A program made the translations under genes and the position numbers. Below the pieces are notes generated by a model that worked only from the letters and a program-made list of their open reading frames with translations, had not been told where the DNA came from and did no database searches. This document shows, piece after piece, positions 28,458-37,039 of a stretch of DNA of 64,000 nucleotides (its first letter is position 1; each line of letters begins with the position of its first letter). Location: NCBI RefSeq assembly GCF_003234445.2, contig NZ_CP126269.1, forward strand, positions 2,728,001 through 2,792,000, written 5' to 3'. The DNA is from Curtobacterium sp. MCLR17_036 (lineage in GTDB: Bacteria > Actinomycetota > Actinomycetes > Actinomycetales > Microbacteriaceae).

Positions 28458-30287
28458 CTACGCCTCGGTGTGGCCGAGGTCGGGCTCGGGCAGCAGGCAC
28501 GCGGTGCGGGAGGCGGCGGCGTGCAGCTCGAACACGACGAGCTCGTTCCGGCCCTGGCGCAGGACCGGGCCGGGGATCGCGAGGGTCTGCTGCGGCCCGC
28601 GCGACCAGTACCGGCCGAGGCAGAACCCGTTGACCCAGGCAACTCCCTTGCGGAAGCCGTCCAGCGACAGGTAGCGGTCGTCCACGCCGTCGAGGTCGAA
28701 CGACCCCGCTGCGAACGTCGGACCGGCGAGCACGTCGCCCCCGGTCGGGGCGGTCTCCGCCAGTGCCGCGAGCGCGGCGGGTGCGATCGGGTCGAGGGCG
28801 AGCGGCGCAGCGGTCCAGCGTGCCAGCGGGTGGCCGTCGACGGCCACTCCCCCGACGAGGCCCTTCGGCTCGCCGATGCGCGGGCCGTAGTCGACGCGGC
28901 CCTGGTCCTCGACGAGCAGTTCGAGCGTGCCGGTGACCGGCGGCAGGACGATCGCGCGGTCGTGGTGCTCCCGCTCCAGCACGCCGACGACCACACCGTC
29001 GACGGAGACGACCGCACGGTCGCGTACCTCGGTGCCGACGGTGAGCACGCCGCCGGTGGGCAGGTCCACCTCGGCCCGGTACACGACGAAGCCGCTCGCG
29101 GCACCGAGCGCGTCGAAGGTCGGCGGCTCGTCGTGCGCGGACCACGACGCGAGCGCGGGCAGCAGGGAACGCAGCGATGCGACGCGGTCCAGTCGGACGG
29201 CGAGGTCGGTAGCGGGGGCGACCCGGGCCTCCACACCGGTGCCGTCAGCCGCGCCGGCCGCGAGCCGGCCGGACCCACCCGGCTCCATCCACGCCGGCAG
29301 CGGCGGCACGGGCGCGTAGCGCTCGATCACCGAGCGGAACGCGTGGAACTTCTCCGTCGGACGGCCTGCTTCGTCGAGCGGCGCGTCGTAGTCGTACGAC
29401 GTCGCGATCGGGCGGTAGACGCCCTTGTCGTTCGCGCCGTTCGTGAAGCCGAAGTTCGTGCCGCCGTGGAACATGTAGATGTTCACCGATCCCCCGGCGG
29501 CGAGCAGGTCGTCGAGGTCCGACGCCGAGGCAGCCGCAGGGGTGGTGTGGTGGTGCTCGCCCCAGCTGTCGAACCAGCCGTCCCAGAACTCCGAGCACAT
29601 GAGCGGACCGGTCGGCTGCGCCTGGCGCAGGCGTGCCAGGCGTTCCACGGAACGCGACCCGAAGGAACCGGTCTTGTGCAGCGAGGGCAGGGAGCCGTCC
29701 TCGAGCATGGTGCCCATCGGCTGGTCGACGCTCGTGAAGGGGACGGTGAGCCCGATCGACCGGTGCATCTGCTCGAGCTTCGACAGGTAGACGGGGTCGG
29801 ACCCGTAGGCGCCGTACTCGTTCTCGACCTGCACGAGGACGATCGGGCCGCCGTGGTCGATCTGCCGGGGCACGAGCACGGGGGCCAGGTGCTGCAGGTA
29901 CCTGTCGACGGCCGCCAGGAAGCCGGGCTCGTCGCGGCGGACCCCGACGGTGCCGTCCGCGAAGAGCCAGTACGGCAGGCCGCCGTTCGACCACTCGGCG
30001 CAGATGTAGGGCCCGGGGCGCACGATGGCGTGCATGCCCTCGGCGGCGACCAGGTCGAGGAAGCGGCCGAGGTCGAGCCCGCCGCTCAGGTCGAAGACGT
30101 CGGGCGCCGGTGCGTGCGCGTTCCAGGCGACGTACGTCTCGATGGTGTTGAGGCCCATCAGCTTGGCCTTGCGGATCCGGTCGACCCACAGGTCGGGGTG
30201 GACGCGGAAGTAGTGGATCGCACCGGACAGGATCCGGTGCGGCTCGCCGTCGAGCAGGAAGTCGGTGTCGCCGATGGCGAAGCGCAT
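28458..30287 (-). CDS. GH35 beta-galactosidase
   Basis: The 609-residue enzyme has the GH35 catalytic barrel with acid/base Glu157 (VQVENEYGAYG) and nucleophile Glu233 (MCSEFWDGWFDSWG), PGPYICAEWSNGGLP and FHGGTNFGFTNGAN. Two beta-sandwich domains follow. There is no signal peptide, so it hydrolyses imported beta-galactosides. It is the last gene of the importer operon, separated from the binding-protein gene by a hairpin. Confidence 0.95.
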   Translation of the reverse strand: MRFAIGDTDFLLDGEPHRILSGAIHYFRVHPDLWVDRIRKAKLMGLNTIETYVAWNAHAPAPDVFDLSGGLDLGRFLDLVAAEGMHAIVRPGPYICAEWSNGGLPYWLFADGTVGVRRDEPGFLAAVDRYLQHLAPVLVPRQIDHGGPIVLVQVENEYGAYGSDPVYLSKLEQMHRSIGLTVPFTSVDQPMGTMLEDGSLPSLHKTGSFGSRSVERLARLRQAQPTGPLMCSEFWDGWFDSWGEHHHTTPAAASASDLDDLLAAGGSVNIYMFHGGTNFGFTNGANDKGVYRPIATSYDYDAPLDEAGRPTEKFHAFRSVIERYAPVPPLPAWMEPGGSGRLAAGAADGTGVEARVAPATDLAVRLDRVASLRSLLPALASWSAHDEPPTFDALGAASGFVVYRAEVDLPTGGVLTVGTEVRDRAVVSVDGVVVGVLEREHHDRAIVLPPVTGTLELLVEDQGRVDYGPRIGEPKGLVGGVAVDGHPLARWTAAPLALDPIAPAALAALAETAPTGGDVLAGPTFAAGSFDLDGVDDRYLSLDGFRKGVAWVNGFCLGRYWSRGPQQTLAIPGPVLRQGRNELVVFELHAAASRTACLLPEPDLGHTEA

Positions 30288-30326
30288 GGTGTGACCTTCT
30301 CGTTGCCGGCCGGGGCCGGGCGTGGA

Positions 30327-30360
30327 GCGGGGCCGTGCGGAGGTGTCCGCACGGCCCCGC
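30327..30360 (-). terminator. Intra-operon hairpin after the galactoside-binding gene
   Basis: GCGGGGCCGTGCGGA (30327-30341) pairs perfectly with 30346-30360 around the loop GGTG. It sits between the binding-protein stop and the beta-galactosidase start, again just after a binding-protein gene. Confidence 0.75.
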
Positions 30361-30374
30361 GGGAGTACCGGGAA

Positions 30375-31709
30375 CTACTTCGTCGAGACCGTGAAGCCCT
30401 GGTCCTCGCCGTACTTCGCGAGGGCCTTCTGCCAGGCCTCGAGGCCGGCGTCGAGCGAGGTGCCGTTCTGGTACGCCTGGCCGACGGTGTCGGCGTAGAC
30501 GCTGTTCGCGTACACCTGGTACGGCAGGTAGGTGAAGTCGTTGTCCGAGGACTTCGACGCGTCGACGAGCACCTTGTTGATCTGCTGGCCGCCGAAGTAC
30601 TCCGGCTTCTCGTCGAGGAACGCGGTCGAGTCGAGGTCGGCGGTGGTCGACGGGAAGCCGCCGGACTCCATGAAGACCTTCGTCGACTCCTTCGACGAGT
30701 TGAGCCACTTGAGGAAGCCCGCGGCCAGGGCCGGGTTCTTCGACTGCTTCATGACGACCTGGGCGCTGCCGCCGTTGTTCGCGGTCTGGGCGGTGCCGCC
30801 GTCGTAGGTCGGCATCGGGGCGACGCGCCAGTCACCCGAGGCCTGGGCGACTCCGGACTCCAGGTTGCCGGGCATCCACGCGCCGGTGATCATCGTGGCG
30901 ATCTCGCCGTTGCCGAGCTGCTTGTACCAGTCGTCGGTCCAGCCGACGGTCTGCGAGAGCAGGCCCTGCTCGACGAGCTCGTTCCAGGTGCTCGTCCACT
31001 TCTTCGAGCCCTCGTCCTGCAGGTTGATCGTGACCTTGTCGCCGTCGGTGGTGAACGGGGTGCCGCCGGCCTGGGCGATCATGCTCGTGGTGAAGCCGGC
31101 GTCGCCGGAGTCCGCCGCGATGTAGGCGTTCGGGTCGGCCTCGTGGAGCTTCTTCGCCGCGGTGACGTACTCGTCCCACGTCTTCGGCACGGCGAGGTCG
31201 TACTTGTCGAAGACCTTCTTGTTGTAGAACAGCGCCATGGGGCCGGAGTCCTGCGGCAGGCCGTAGACCTTGTCGTCGACCGTGACCGAGCTCCAGGTGC
31301 TCTTGGCGAAGTCCTTCTCGAGCGAGTCGAACCCGTACGGCTTGAGGTCGAGCAGCGACTCGGACAGGGCGAACTGCGGCAGGGCGTAGTACTCGACCTG
31401 GGCGACGTCGGGGGCACCCGAGCCGGCCTTGATCGTGTTCTGCAGCTTCGTGTACTGGTCGGCGCCGGTGCCGGCGTTGACGAGCTTGACCTTCACCTTG
31501 GGGTACTGGTCCTCGAAGGCCGCGACCTGGGCCTTCGCCGACGGGGTCCACGACCAGTAGGTCAGGGTGCCGCCGTCTTTCAGGGCCTTGTCGATGTCGT
31601 CGGCCGAACCGCCGGCGGACGACCCGCCGGAGGCGCACGCGGACAGGGCGATGGCGGCGGTGACGCCGATGGCGAGGGCGCTGAGCCCGCGCCGGAGACG
31701 CTTGTTCAT
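30375..31709 (-). CDS. CUT1 sugar importer, substrate-binding lipoprotein
   Basis: The 444-residue protein has a lipoprotein signal (IALSACASG, Cys25) and the family 1 binding-protein fold (GGTLTYWSWTPSAKAQVAAFED, TAQTANNGGSAQVV, SSKESTKVFMESGGFPS). It is encoded between two permease genes and a beta-galactosidase gene, which suggests beta-galactosides or galacto-oligosaccharides as ligand. The ATG at 31709 has GAAAGG upstream. Confidence 0.92.
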   Translation of the reverse strand: MNKRLRRGLSALAIGVTAAIALSACASGGSSAGGSADDIDKALKDGGTLTYWSWTPSAKAQVAAFEDQYPKVKVKLVNAGTGADQYTKLQNTIKAGSGAPDVAQVEYYALPQFALSESLLDLKPYGFDSLEKDFAKSTWSSVTVDDKVYGLPQDSGPMALFYNKKVFDKYDLAVPKTWDEYVTAAKKLHEADPNAYIAADSGDAGFTTSMIAQAGGTPFTTDGDKVTINLQDEGSKKWTSTWNELVEQGLLSQTVGWTDDWYKQLGNGEIATMITGAWMPGNLESGVAQASGDWRVAPMPTYDGGTAQTANNGGSAQVVMKQSKNPALAAGFLKWLNSSKESTKVFMESGGFPSTTADLDSTAFLDEKPEYFGGQQINKVLVDASKSSDNDFTYLPYQVYANSVYADTVGQAYQNGTSLDAGLEAWQKALAKYGEDQGFTVSTK

Positions 31710-31760
31710 GGGGTGCCTTTCACTTCTTCGTGGAGAGGGGGTGGAGCTGCTGTGTGCCGG

Positions 31761-31803
31761 GTCGGGAGTCGCGTGGCGGGGTCGCCCCGGGCCTCCCGTC
31801 CGA
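31761..31803. repeat. Degenerate copy of the GGACGGGAGGC element
   Basis: The right arm CCCCGGGCCTCCCGTCCGAC (31784-31803) matches the family exactly, while the left arm is eroded (GTCGGGAG, then GGCGGGG). It lies between the second permease and the binding-protein genes. Confidence 0.5.
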
Positions 31804-31807
31804 CGGA

Positions 31808-32779
31808 TCAGGCCTTGACGGAGCCGGCCGCGAGGCCGGACTGCCAGAAGCGCTGGAGGAACAGGAACGCGACCACGATCGGGATGATCGTGAGGAGCGA
31901 TCCCGTGACGACGAGGTTGTAGATCGGCTGCGCACCGGAGCCGGTGGCCTGCGCGTTCCACTGGTTCAGACCGACCGTCAGCGGGTACCACTTCGGGTCG
32001 CTCAGCATGATGAGCGGCAGGAAGTAGTTGTTCCAGGTGGCGACGACCGCGAACAGCAGGACGGTGACGACACCGGGCGCGAGCAGCCGGAGCGCGATGG
32101 TGAAGAAGATCCGGAACTCGCCGGCGCCGTCCATGCGGGCGGCCTCGAGCAGTTCGGCGGGGATCGCGTCGACCGCGTAGGTCCAGATCAGGTACATGCC
32201 GAACGGGCTGATGAGCGAGGGCAGGATGATAGCCCACGGGGTGTTGGTCAGGCCGACCTGCGAGAACAGCAGGAACGTCGGGACCGCCAGGGCCGTGCCG
32301 GGGACCGCGATGGCACCGAGGACGACGGCGAAGACCGCGCGGCGACCGGGGAACTGGAACTTCGCCATGCCGTAGCCGGCGACGGTGGCGAGCAGGGTGG
32401 CCCCGCCCGCGCCGACCACGACGTAGAGCAGCGTGTTGCCGAACCACTGCAGGAAGATGCCGTCGTTGTACGTCAGCGTGTCGACGATGTTCTGCCACAG
32501 GTTGAAGTCCCCGCCGAACCACAGGCCGAACGTCGAGAGCAGCGACGCCTGCGTCTTCGTGCTGTTCACGAGCAGGTAGAACAGCGGTGCGAACGAGTAC
32601 ACGACGAAGACGACCATGACCGCGGTCAGCAGGCCGGAACGCTTCGGCTTGCGTCCGTCGACGTGCTGCTCGGCCTTTCGGGAGGCGCGGATCGAGCGGG
32701 TGCGCGGCGCACGTTGCGTCGTGGTCGCCTCGGTCACCGTGGCCGCTGCGGGCCCGCCGGGGTGCTGGATGGTGCTCAT
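31808..32779 (-). CDS. CUT1 sugar importer permease (MalG type)
   Basis: The 323-residue permease has six predicted helices and the EAA loop AELLEAARMDGAGEFRIFFTIALRLLAP that docks the ATPase. A basic, disordered N-terminus of about 50 residues precedes the first helix. It overlaps the upstream permease gene by 4 bp. No ATPase gene is present in this operon. Confidence 0.93.
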   Translation of the reverse strand: MSTIQHPGGPAAATVTEATTTQRAPRTRSIRASRKAEQHVDGRKPKRSGLLTAVMVVFVVYSFAPLFYLLVNSTKTQASLLSTFGLWFGGDFNLWQNIVDTLTYNDGIFLQWFGNTLLYVVVGAGGATLLATVAGYGMAKFQFPGRRAVFAVVLGAIAVPGTALAVPTFLLFSQVGLTNTPWAIILPSLISPFGMYLIWTYAVDAIPAELLEAARMDGAGEFRIFFTIALRLLAPGVVTVLLFAVVATWNNYFLPLIMLSDPKWYPLTVGLNQWNAQATGSGAQPIYNLVVTGSLLTIIPIVVAFLFLQRFWQSGLAAGSVKA

Positions 32780-33711
32780 CGGTTCTCCTCGCGGGTGCCG
32801 CGGACCTGGACGACGTAGGCGATCACCGCGGTGATCACGCCCATCACGATCGCGACCGTGGCGGAGTAGTTGAACTGCTGACCGCTGAAGGACAGCGAGT
32901 AGGCGTACATGTTCGGGGTGAAGGCACTGCCGATGACGTTCGGGGCGAGCGTCTTGAGCAGGTTCGGCTCGTTGAAGAGCTGGAAGCTGCCGATGATCGA
33001 GAAGATCGTGGCGATGACCATCGGGCCGCGGAGCGCCGGGAGCTTGATCGAGAACACCGTGCGCAGCGGACCGGCGCCGTCGAGCTCGGCCGCTTCGTAC
33101 AGCTCGCCGGGGACGGTGCGGAGGGCCGCGTAGAAGATGAGCATGTTGTAGCCGAGGAACTCCCACGTGACGACGTTGCCGATCGACGTGAGGACCCAGC
33201 TCGGGCTGAACGGCTGCAGCAGGTCGATGCCGAGCGCGTCGTTCGCCGCGCCGGTGAGACCGAACTGGTTGCCGTAGATGAAGCCCCAGATGAGGGCCGC
33301 GACGACACCGGGGACGGCGTAGGGCAGGAAGACCGCGATCCGGAAGAACGACGTGCCCCAGAGCCGCGCGCTGTCGAGCGCCAGGGCGGCGACGAGCGCG
33401 AGGCCGAGCATGATCGGCACCTGGACGACCAGGAAGATCGCGACCCGCCCGAAGCCGGACCAGAACTTGGCGTCCTGGAACAGCTGCACGTAGTTGGCGA
33501 ACCAGACGAACTGGTTGCCGCCGATGAGCTGGTCGCGGAACAGGCTGAGCCAGAGCGCGTAGCCGATCGGGACGATGAGCATGGCCACGAGGACCACGAC
33601 GAAGGGGCCGACGAAGAGCCAGCCGGTGTACCGCCCCCGGGGCTTCGGGCGGCGAGCGGACGGCCGCGGGGCGGAGGCCGCCTCGGCCGGGCGCGCTGCG
33701 AGCGTGCTCAT
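32776..33711 (-). CDS. CUT1 sugar importer permease (MalF type)
   Basis: The 311-residue permease has six helices and the EAA loop GELYEAAELDGAGPLRTVFSIKLPALRGP. It is the first gene of the galactoside operon (permease-permease-binding protein-GH35). The 22-bp palindrome at 33813 lies about 100 bp upstream and is shared with the divergent LacI gene. Confidence 0.93.
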   Translation of the reverse strand: MSTLAARPAEAASAPRPSARRPKPRGRYTGWLFVGPFVVVLVAMLIVPIGYALWLSLFRDQLIGGNQFVWFANYVQLFQDAKFWSGFGRVAIFLVVQVPIMLGLALVAALALDSARLWGTSFFRIAVFLPYAVPGVVAALIWGFIYGNQFGLTGAANDALGIDLLQPFSPSWVLTSIGNVVTWEFLGYNMLIFYAALRTVPGELYEAAELDGAGPLRTVFSIKLPALRGPMVIATIFSIIGSFQLFNEPNLLKTLAPNVIGSAFTPNMYAYSLSFSGQQFNYSATVAIVMGVITAVIAYVVQVRGTREENR

Positions 33712-33812
33712 GTGACTCCCTTGTCTGCTGCGTTCGGGTCCCGACCGGTCGAGCAGATGTGCCGCGACGGTGTCGGCGGCATCGGGGTACTGCTGGTCCG
33801 ATGCCGGAGTCG

Positions 33813-33865
33813 TCGATGTTGACGTCAACATCGAACGGCTGAACCGTAGCATGGCAACGTCAACA
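33813..33865. promoter_or_regulatory. Galactoside operators: 22-bp palindrome plus a weaker copy
   Basis: Positions 33813-33834 form a perfect 22-bp palindrome with core TGTTGACGTCAACA. A second site at 33852-33865, read on the minus strand as TGTTGACGTTGCCA, matches 11 of 14 core bases, centres 35 bp apart. They lie between the divergent importer operon and LacI gene, and a -10-like TAGCAT (33847-33852) for lacI lies between them. Confidence 0.7.
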
Positions 33866-33927
33866 TGCACTAGCGTTCGATCATCCCGGTCGTGTCCGCG
33901 GCGGGTGCCCCGACGGAGGAAGACGCG

Positions 33928-34959
33928 TTGACCACCGAGCTGACCAGCCCGCGACGCGCACCGTCGATGGCCGCCGTGGCCGAGGTCGCCGGCGTGTCGA
34001 TGCAGACCGTCTCACGGGTGGCACGCGGCTTCGACAACGTCAGCCCCGACACCCGCGACCGCGTGCAGCGCGTCATGGACGACCTGGGCTACCGCCCGAA
34101 CCGCGCCGCCAGGGCCCTGCGCTCCGGCCGGTTCCGGACCATCGGCGTGATCATGTTCACGCTCGCGTCCTTCGGCAACATGCGCACGCTCGAGGCCATC
34201 TCCGCCGCCGCCGCAGCCGCCGACTTCACGATCACGCTGCTCCCGATGGCGTCCCGCACGGGCGAGGGCGTGCGCTCGGCGTTGTCCCGCCTGCACGAAC
34301 AGGCGGTCGACGGCGTCGTGATCGTCATCGAGTCGCACATCATCGACACCGCCGAGGTCGTCCTGCCCGACGGCGTCCCCCTGGTGGTCGTCGACTCGAC
34401 GGGCACGACGGACCGGCCGTCCATCGACATCGACCAGGCCCAGGGTGCCCGGCTGGCGACCCAGCACCTGCTCGACCTGGGCCACGAGACCGTCTGGCAC
34501 GTCGCCGGTCCGGACGGGTCCTACTCCGCCGACCGTCGGCTCGTCGCCTGGCGCGACACCCTGCAGGACGCCGGACGCCCGGTGCCCCCGGTGATCACCG
34601 GCGGCTGGGCGGCGTCGGACGGCTACCGCGCCGGCCGCGAGATTGCAGCACGACCGGAGATCACGGCCGTCTTCGCGGTGAACGACCAGACCGCACTCGG
34701 GGTGCTCCGGGCGGCGCACGAGGCCGGCCGCGAGGTCCCGGCGTCGCTCAGCGTCGTCGGCTTCGACGACTTCCCCGAGTCGGAGTCGTTCTGGCCGCCG
34801 CTCACCACCGTGCACCAGTCCTTCGACGAGGTCGGCCGCCGCGCCGTCGCGACACTCCTGGCGCAGATTGAGGGCTCCCCCGCCCGCCCGACGACGGACC
34901 TCGTGCCGGTGCGGTTGGTCGAGCGGGCGAGCACGGCGCCGCCGCCCGCGCTGCCGTAG
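33928..34959 (+). CDS. LacI-family regulator of the galactoside operon
   Basis: The protein has 343 residues if it starts at TTG 33928, which I prefer because GGAGGA lies seven bases before it; GTG 33892 in the same frame lacks such a site. The helix-turn-helix PSMAAVAEVAGVSMQTVSRVARG is followed by a ligand-binding domain (FRTIGVIMFTLASFGN to LSVVGFDDFPES). It diverges from the importer/beta-galactosidase operon and probably binds the TGTTGACGTCAACA palindrome between them. The inducer is unknown. Confidence 0.88.
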   Translation: MTTELTSPRRAPSMAAVAEVAGVSMQTVSRVARGFDNVSPDTRDRVQRVMDDLGYRPNRAARALRSGRFRTIGVIMFTLASFGNMRTLEAISAAAAAADFTITLLPMASRTGEGVRSALSRLHEQAVDGVVIVIESHIIDTAEVVLPDGVPLVVVDSTGTTDRPSIDIDQAQGARLATQHLLDLGHETVWHVAGPDGSYSADRRLVAWRDTLQDAGRPVPPVITGGWAASDGYRAGREIAARPEITAVFAVNDQTALGVLRAAHEAGREVPASLSVVGFDDFPESESFWPPLTTVHQSFDEVGRRAVATLLAQIEGSPARPTTDLVPVRLVERASTAPPPALP

Positions 34960-34981
34960 GGCTGGCCGCCGGGCCGGGGCC

Positions 34982-35025
<44 letters not shown>

Positions 35026-35121
35026 GAAAGCGACACTCTGCCGCGAACCTTCCTCGGGGGTCTGTCGCTTCCGCGGACTGGTCGGCGCAGCCGGCTGCAG
35101 ATCTGTCGCTTCGGCGACCAG

Positions 35122-35173
35122 CAGGCGGACGGGAGGCGCGGTGCCAGCCCGGCACGGGCCTCCCGTCCGCCTG
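35122..35173. terminator. Hairpin of the GGACGGGAGGC family between convergent genes
   Basis: CAGGCGGACGGGAGGC (35122-35137) pairs perfectly with 35158-35173; the loop contains a second GTGCC/GGCAC stem. A run of CGTC units follows at about 35185-35205. It probably ends both the lacI and GH51 transcripts. Nothing gene-like is seen in 34960-35292. Confidence 0.7.
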
Positions 35174-35292
35174 TCCGCCCGCCCGTCCGTCCGTCCGTCC
35201 GTTCGCCCGTACCGAGCAGAGGACGCCGAGCGCAGCGCGCCCGACGTCCCCTGTGCTCACTCGACGCCCGCCGCAGCGTGCGCCGAGGCGTC

Positions 35293-36795
35293 TCAGCCGA
35301 TCGACACGGCGGTCCAGGAGACCGGGGGCAGCTCGATCGTGACGGTGTCGCCCTCGCGGCGGACGGTCTCGTTCGTGCGGAGACCGACGCGCGAGGTGTC
35401 CTGCAGGTCGTTCACGGCGTGGATGTCGTCGTCCCAGACGCCTTCTGCCCGCACGTCGCCCTGCACGCCGAGGCCCGCGAGGTCGATCGTGACGGTCGTC
35501 GACTCGGACGGGTGACGGTTCACCAGGAACACCGCGGCGCCGTCCTCGGACAGGGTGGCTGCCGAGTCCACGACCGGGACCTCGCCGTACTTGCCGCCGT
35601 CGACGGTGTCACCCGAGGTCTTCACCTGCAGCGACGTGCCGTGGGCCAGCCGCGAGGTCAGCGAGAACGGGAAGAACGTCGTCTGGCGCCAGGCCGGTCC
35701 GCCGGGCTCGGTCATGATCGGACCGATGACGTTGACGAGCTGCGCGAGCGACGCCGAGGCCACCCGGTCCGCGTGCCGGAGCAGCGAGATGAGCAGCCCG
35801 CCGACCACGACGGCGTCGGCGACGGTGTAGACGTCCTCGAGCAGACGGGGTGCGACCGGCCACTCGTCGAGCGTGAAGGTCTTGGCCTTCGCTTCCCACT
35901 TCTTGATCGACCAGACGTTCCACTCGTCGAACGAGATGTCGATGCGCTTGTCGGACTTCTTCTGCGCCTGGACGTGGTCGGCGGCCGTGGTGACCGTCTT
36001 GATGAAGTGGTCCATGTTGACGCCGGAGGCCAGGAACGACGGCAGGTCGTCGTCCTCCTCGTAGTAGGCGTGCGCGGAGATGTAGTCGACGTCGTCGTAG
36101 GTGTGCTCGAGGACGGTGCGCTCCCACTCGCCGAACGTCGGCATCGACGCCCCGGAGGAACCGCAGGCGACGAGCTCGAGGTCGGGCTGGATCTGCCGCA
36201 TCGCCTTGGCGGTCATGGCGGCGAGCTTGCCGTAGTCCTCGGCGTTCTTGTGGCCGAGCTGCCACGGACCGTCCATCTCGTTGCCGAGGCACCACATCGA
36301 GATGCCGAAGGGCTCGGTCCGGCCGTTCGACCGGCGGTACTCGGACAGTGCCGTGCCGGCGTCGATGTTCGCGTACTCCAGGAGCTCGATGGCCTCCTGC
36401 GTGCCGCGGGTACCGAGGTTCACGGCGAGCATGAGCTCCGAGCCGACCAGGTCGAGCCAGTGCTGGAACTCGTGCAGCCCGACCTCGTTCGTCTCGGTCG
36501 AGTGCCAGGCGAGGTCGAGGCGGCGCGGGCGCTGCTCGACCGGGCCGACGCCGTCCTCCCACTTGTAACCGGAGACGAAGTTCCCGCCGGGGTAGCGGAT
36601 GGCCGAGACGCCGAGCTCCTTGACGAGCTCGACGACGTCCTTGCGGAAGCCCTGCTCGTCGGCGGTCTCGTGCGCGGGCTCGTGGATGCCGTCGTAGACG
36701 TGCCGGCCGAGGTGCTCGACGAAGCCGCCGAAGAGGCGACGTCGCACCGGCCCCACGGTGAACGCTGCGTCCAGGACGAGGTGTGTGCGGGGCAT
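35293..36795 (-). CDS. GH51 alpha-L-arabinofuranosidase
   Basis: The 500-residue enzyme shows acid/base Glu173 (WCLGNEMDGPWQ) and nucleophile Glu291 (SFDEWNVW), RYPGGNFVSGYKWEDG and a C-terminal beta domain. It lacks a signal peptide and should release arabinose from imported arabino-oligosaccharides, feeding araA. AAAGGAG precedes the ATG at 36795. It diverges from the CUT1 importer, and two GTGAGCGCTCAC operators lie in the gap. Confidence 0.95.
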   Translation of the reverse strand: MPRTHLVLDAAFTVGPVRRRLFGGFVEHLGRHVYDGIHEPAHETADEQGFRKDVVELVKELGVSAIRYPGGNFVSGYKWEDGVGPVEQRPRRLDLAWHSTETNEVGLHEFQHWLDLVGSELMLAVNLGTRGTQEAIELLEYANIDAGTALSEYRRSNGRTEPFGISMWCLGNEMDGPWQLGHKNAEDYGKLAAMTAKAMRQIQPDLELVACGSSGASMPTFGEWERTVLEHTYDDVDYISAHAYYEEDDDLPSFLASGVNMDHFIKTVTTAADHVQAQKKSDKRIDISFDEWNVWSIKKWEAKAKTFTLDEWPVAPRLLEDVYTVADAVVVGGLLISLLRHADRVASASLAQLVNVIGPIMTEPGGPAWRQTTFFPFSLTSRLAHGTSLQVKTSGDTVDGGKYGEVPVVDSAATLSEDGAAVFLVNRHPSESTTVTIDLAGLGVQGDVRAEGVWDDDIHAVNDLQDTSRVGLRTNETVRREGDTVTIELPPVSWTAVSIG

Positions 36796-36876
36796 GGATC
36801 TCCTTTGATCGTGTGGCGGTGGTGCCGGTGGTGCACAGTGCGGCGAGCACGGATTGCGGGACGGTCCGTCACGAAA

Positions 36877-36888
36877 GTGAGCGCTCAC
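36877..36888. promoter_or_regulatory. LacI-type operator upstream of the GH51 gene
   Basis: A perfect GTGAGCGCTCAC palindrome 82 bp before the GH51 start. On the minus strand TAGCGT lies nine bases ahead of it, a possible -10 box. Confidence 0.75.
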
Positions 36889-36957
36889 CTGTCGGAAACG
36901 CTACCGGGTCGGACGGCCCTGCGGAAGGGGTGGTGGTCATCGCTGCGGATGAGTAAT

Positions 36958-36969
36958 GTGAGCGCTCAC
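36958..36969. promoter_or_regulatory. LacI-type operator upstream of the CUT1 importer
   Basis: A perfect GTGAGCGCTCAC palindrome directly after AGTAAT (36952-36957), a plausible -10 box for the plus-strand importer genes. Its centre is 81 bp from the neighbouring site, so DNA looping between the two is conceivable. Confidence 0.75.
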
Positions 36970-37039
36970 GGAGCAGAGTTGCTCCGCCGGGAGCGTCACC
37001 CCTCGCCCCCGGATCGGCCCGTCCCGCTGGAGTGATGCC

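Noticed and set aside
28470..31922. A 1150-codon plus-strand frame opposite the beta-galactosidase and binding-protein genes
   Set aside because: It spans two well-defined minus-strand genes and has no motif or credible start.
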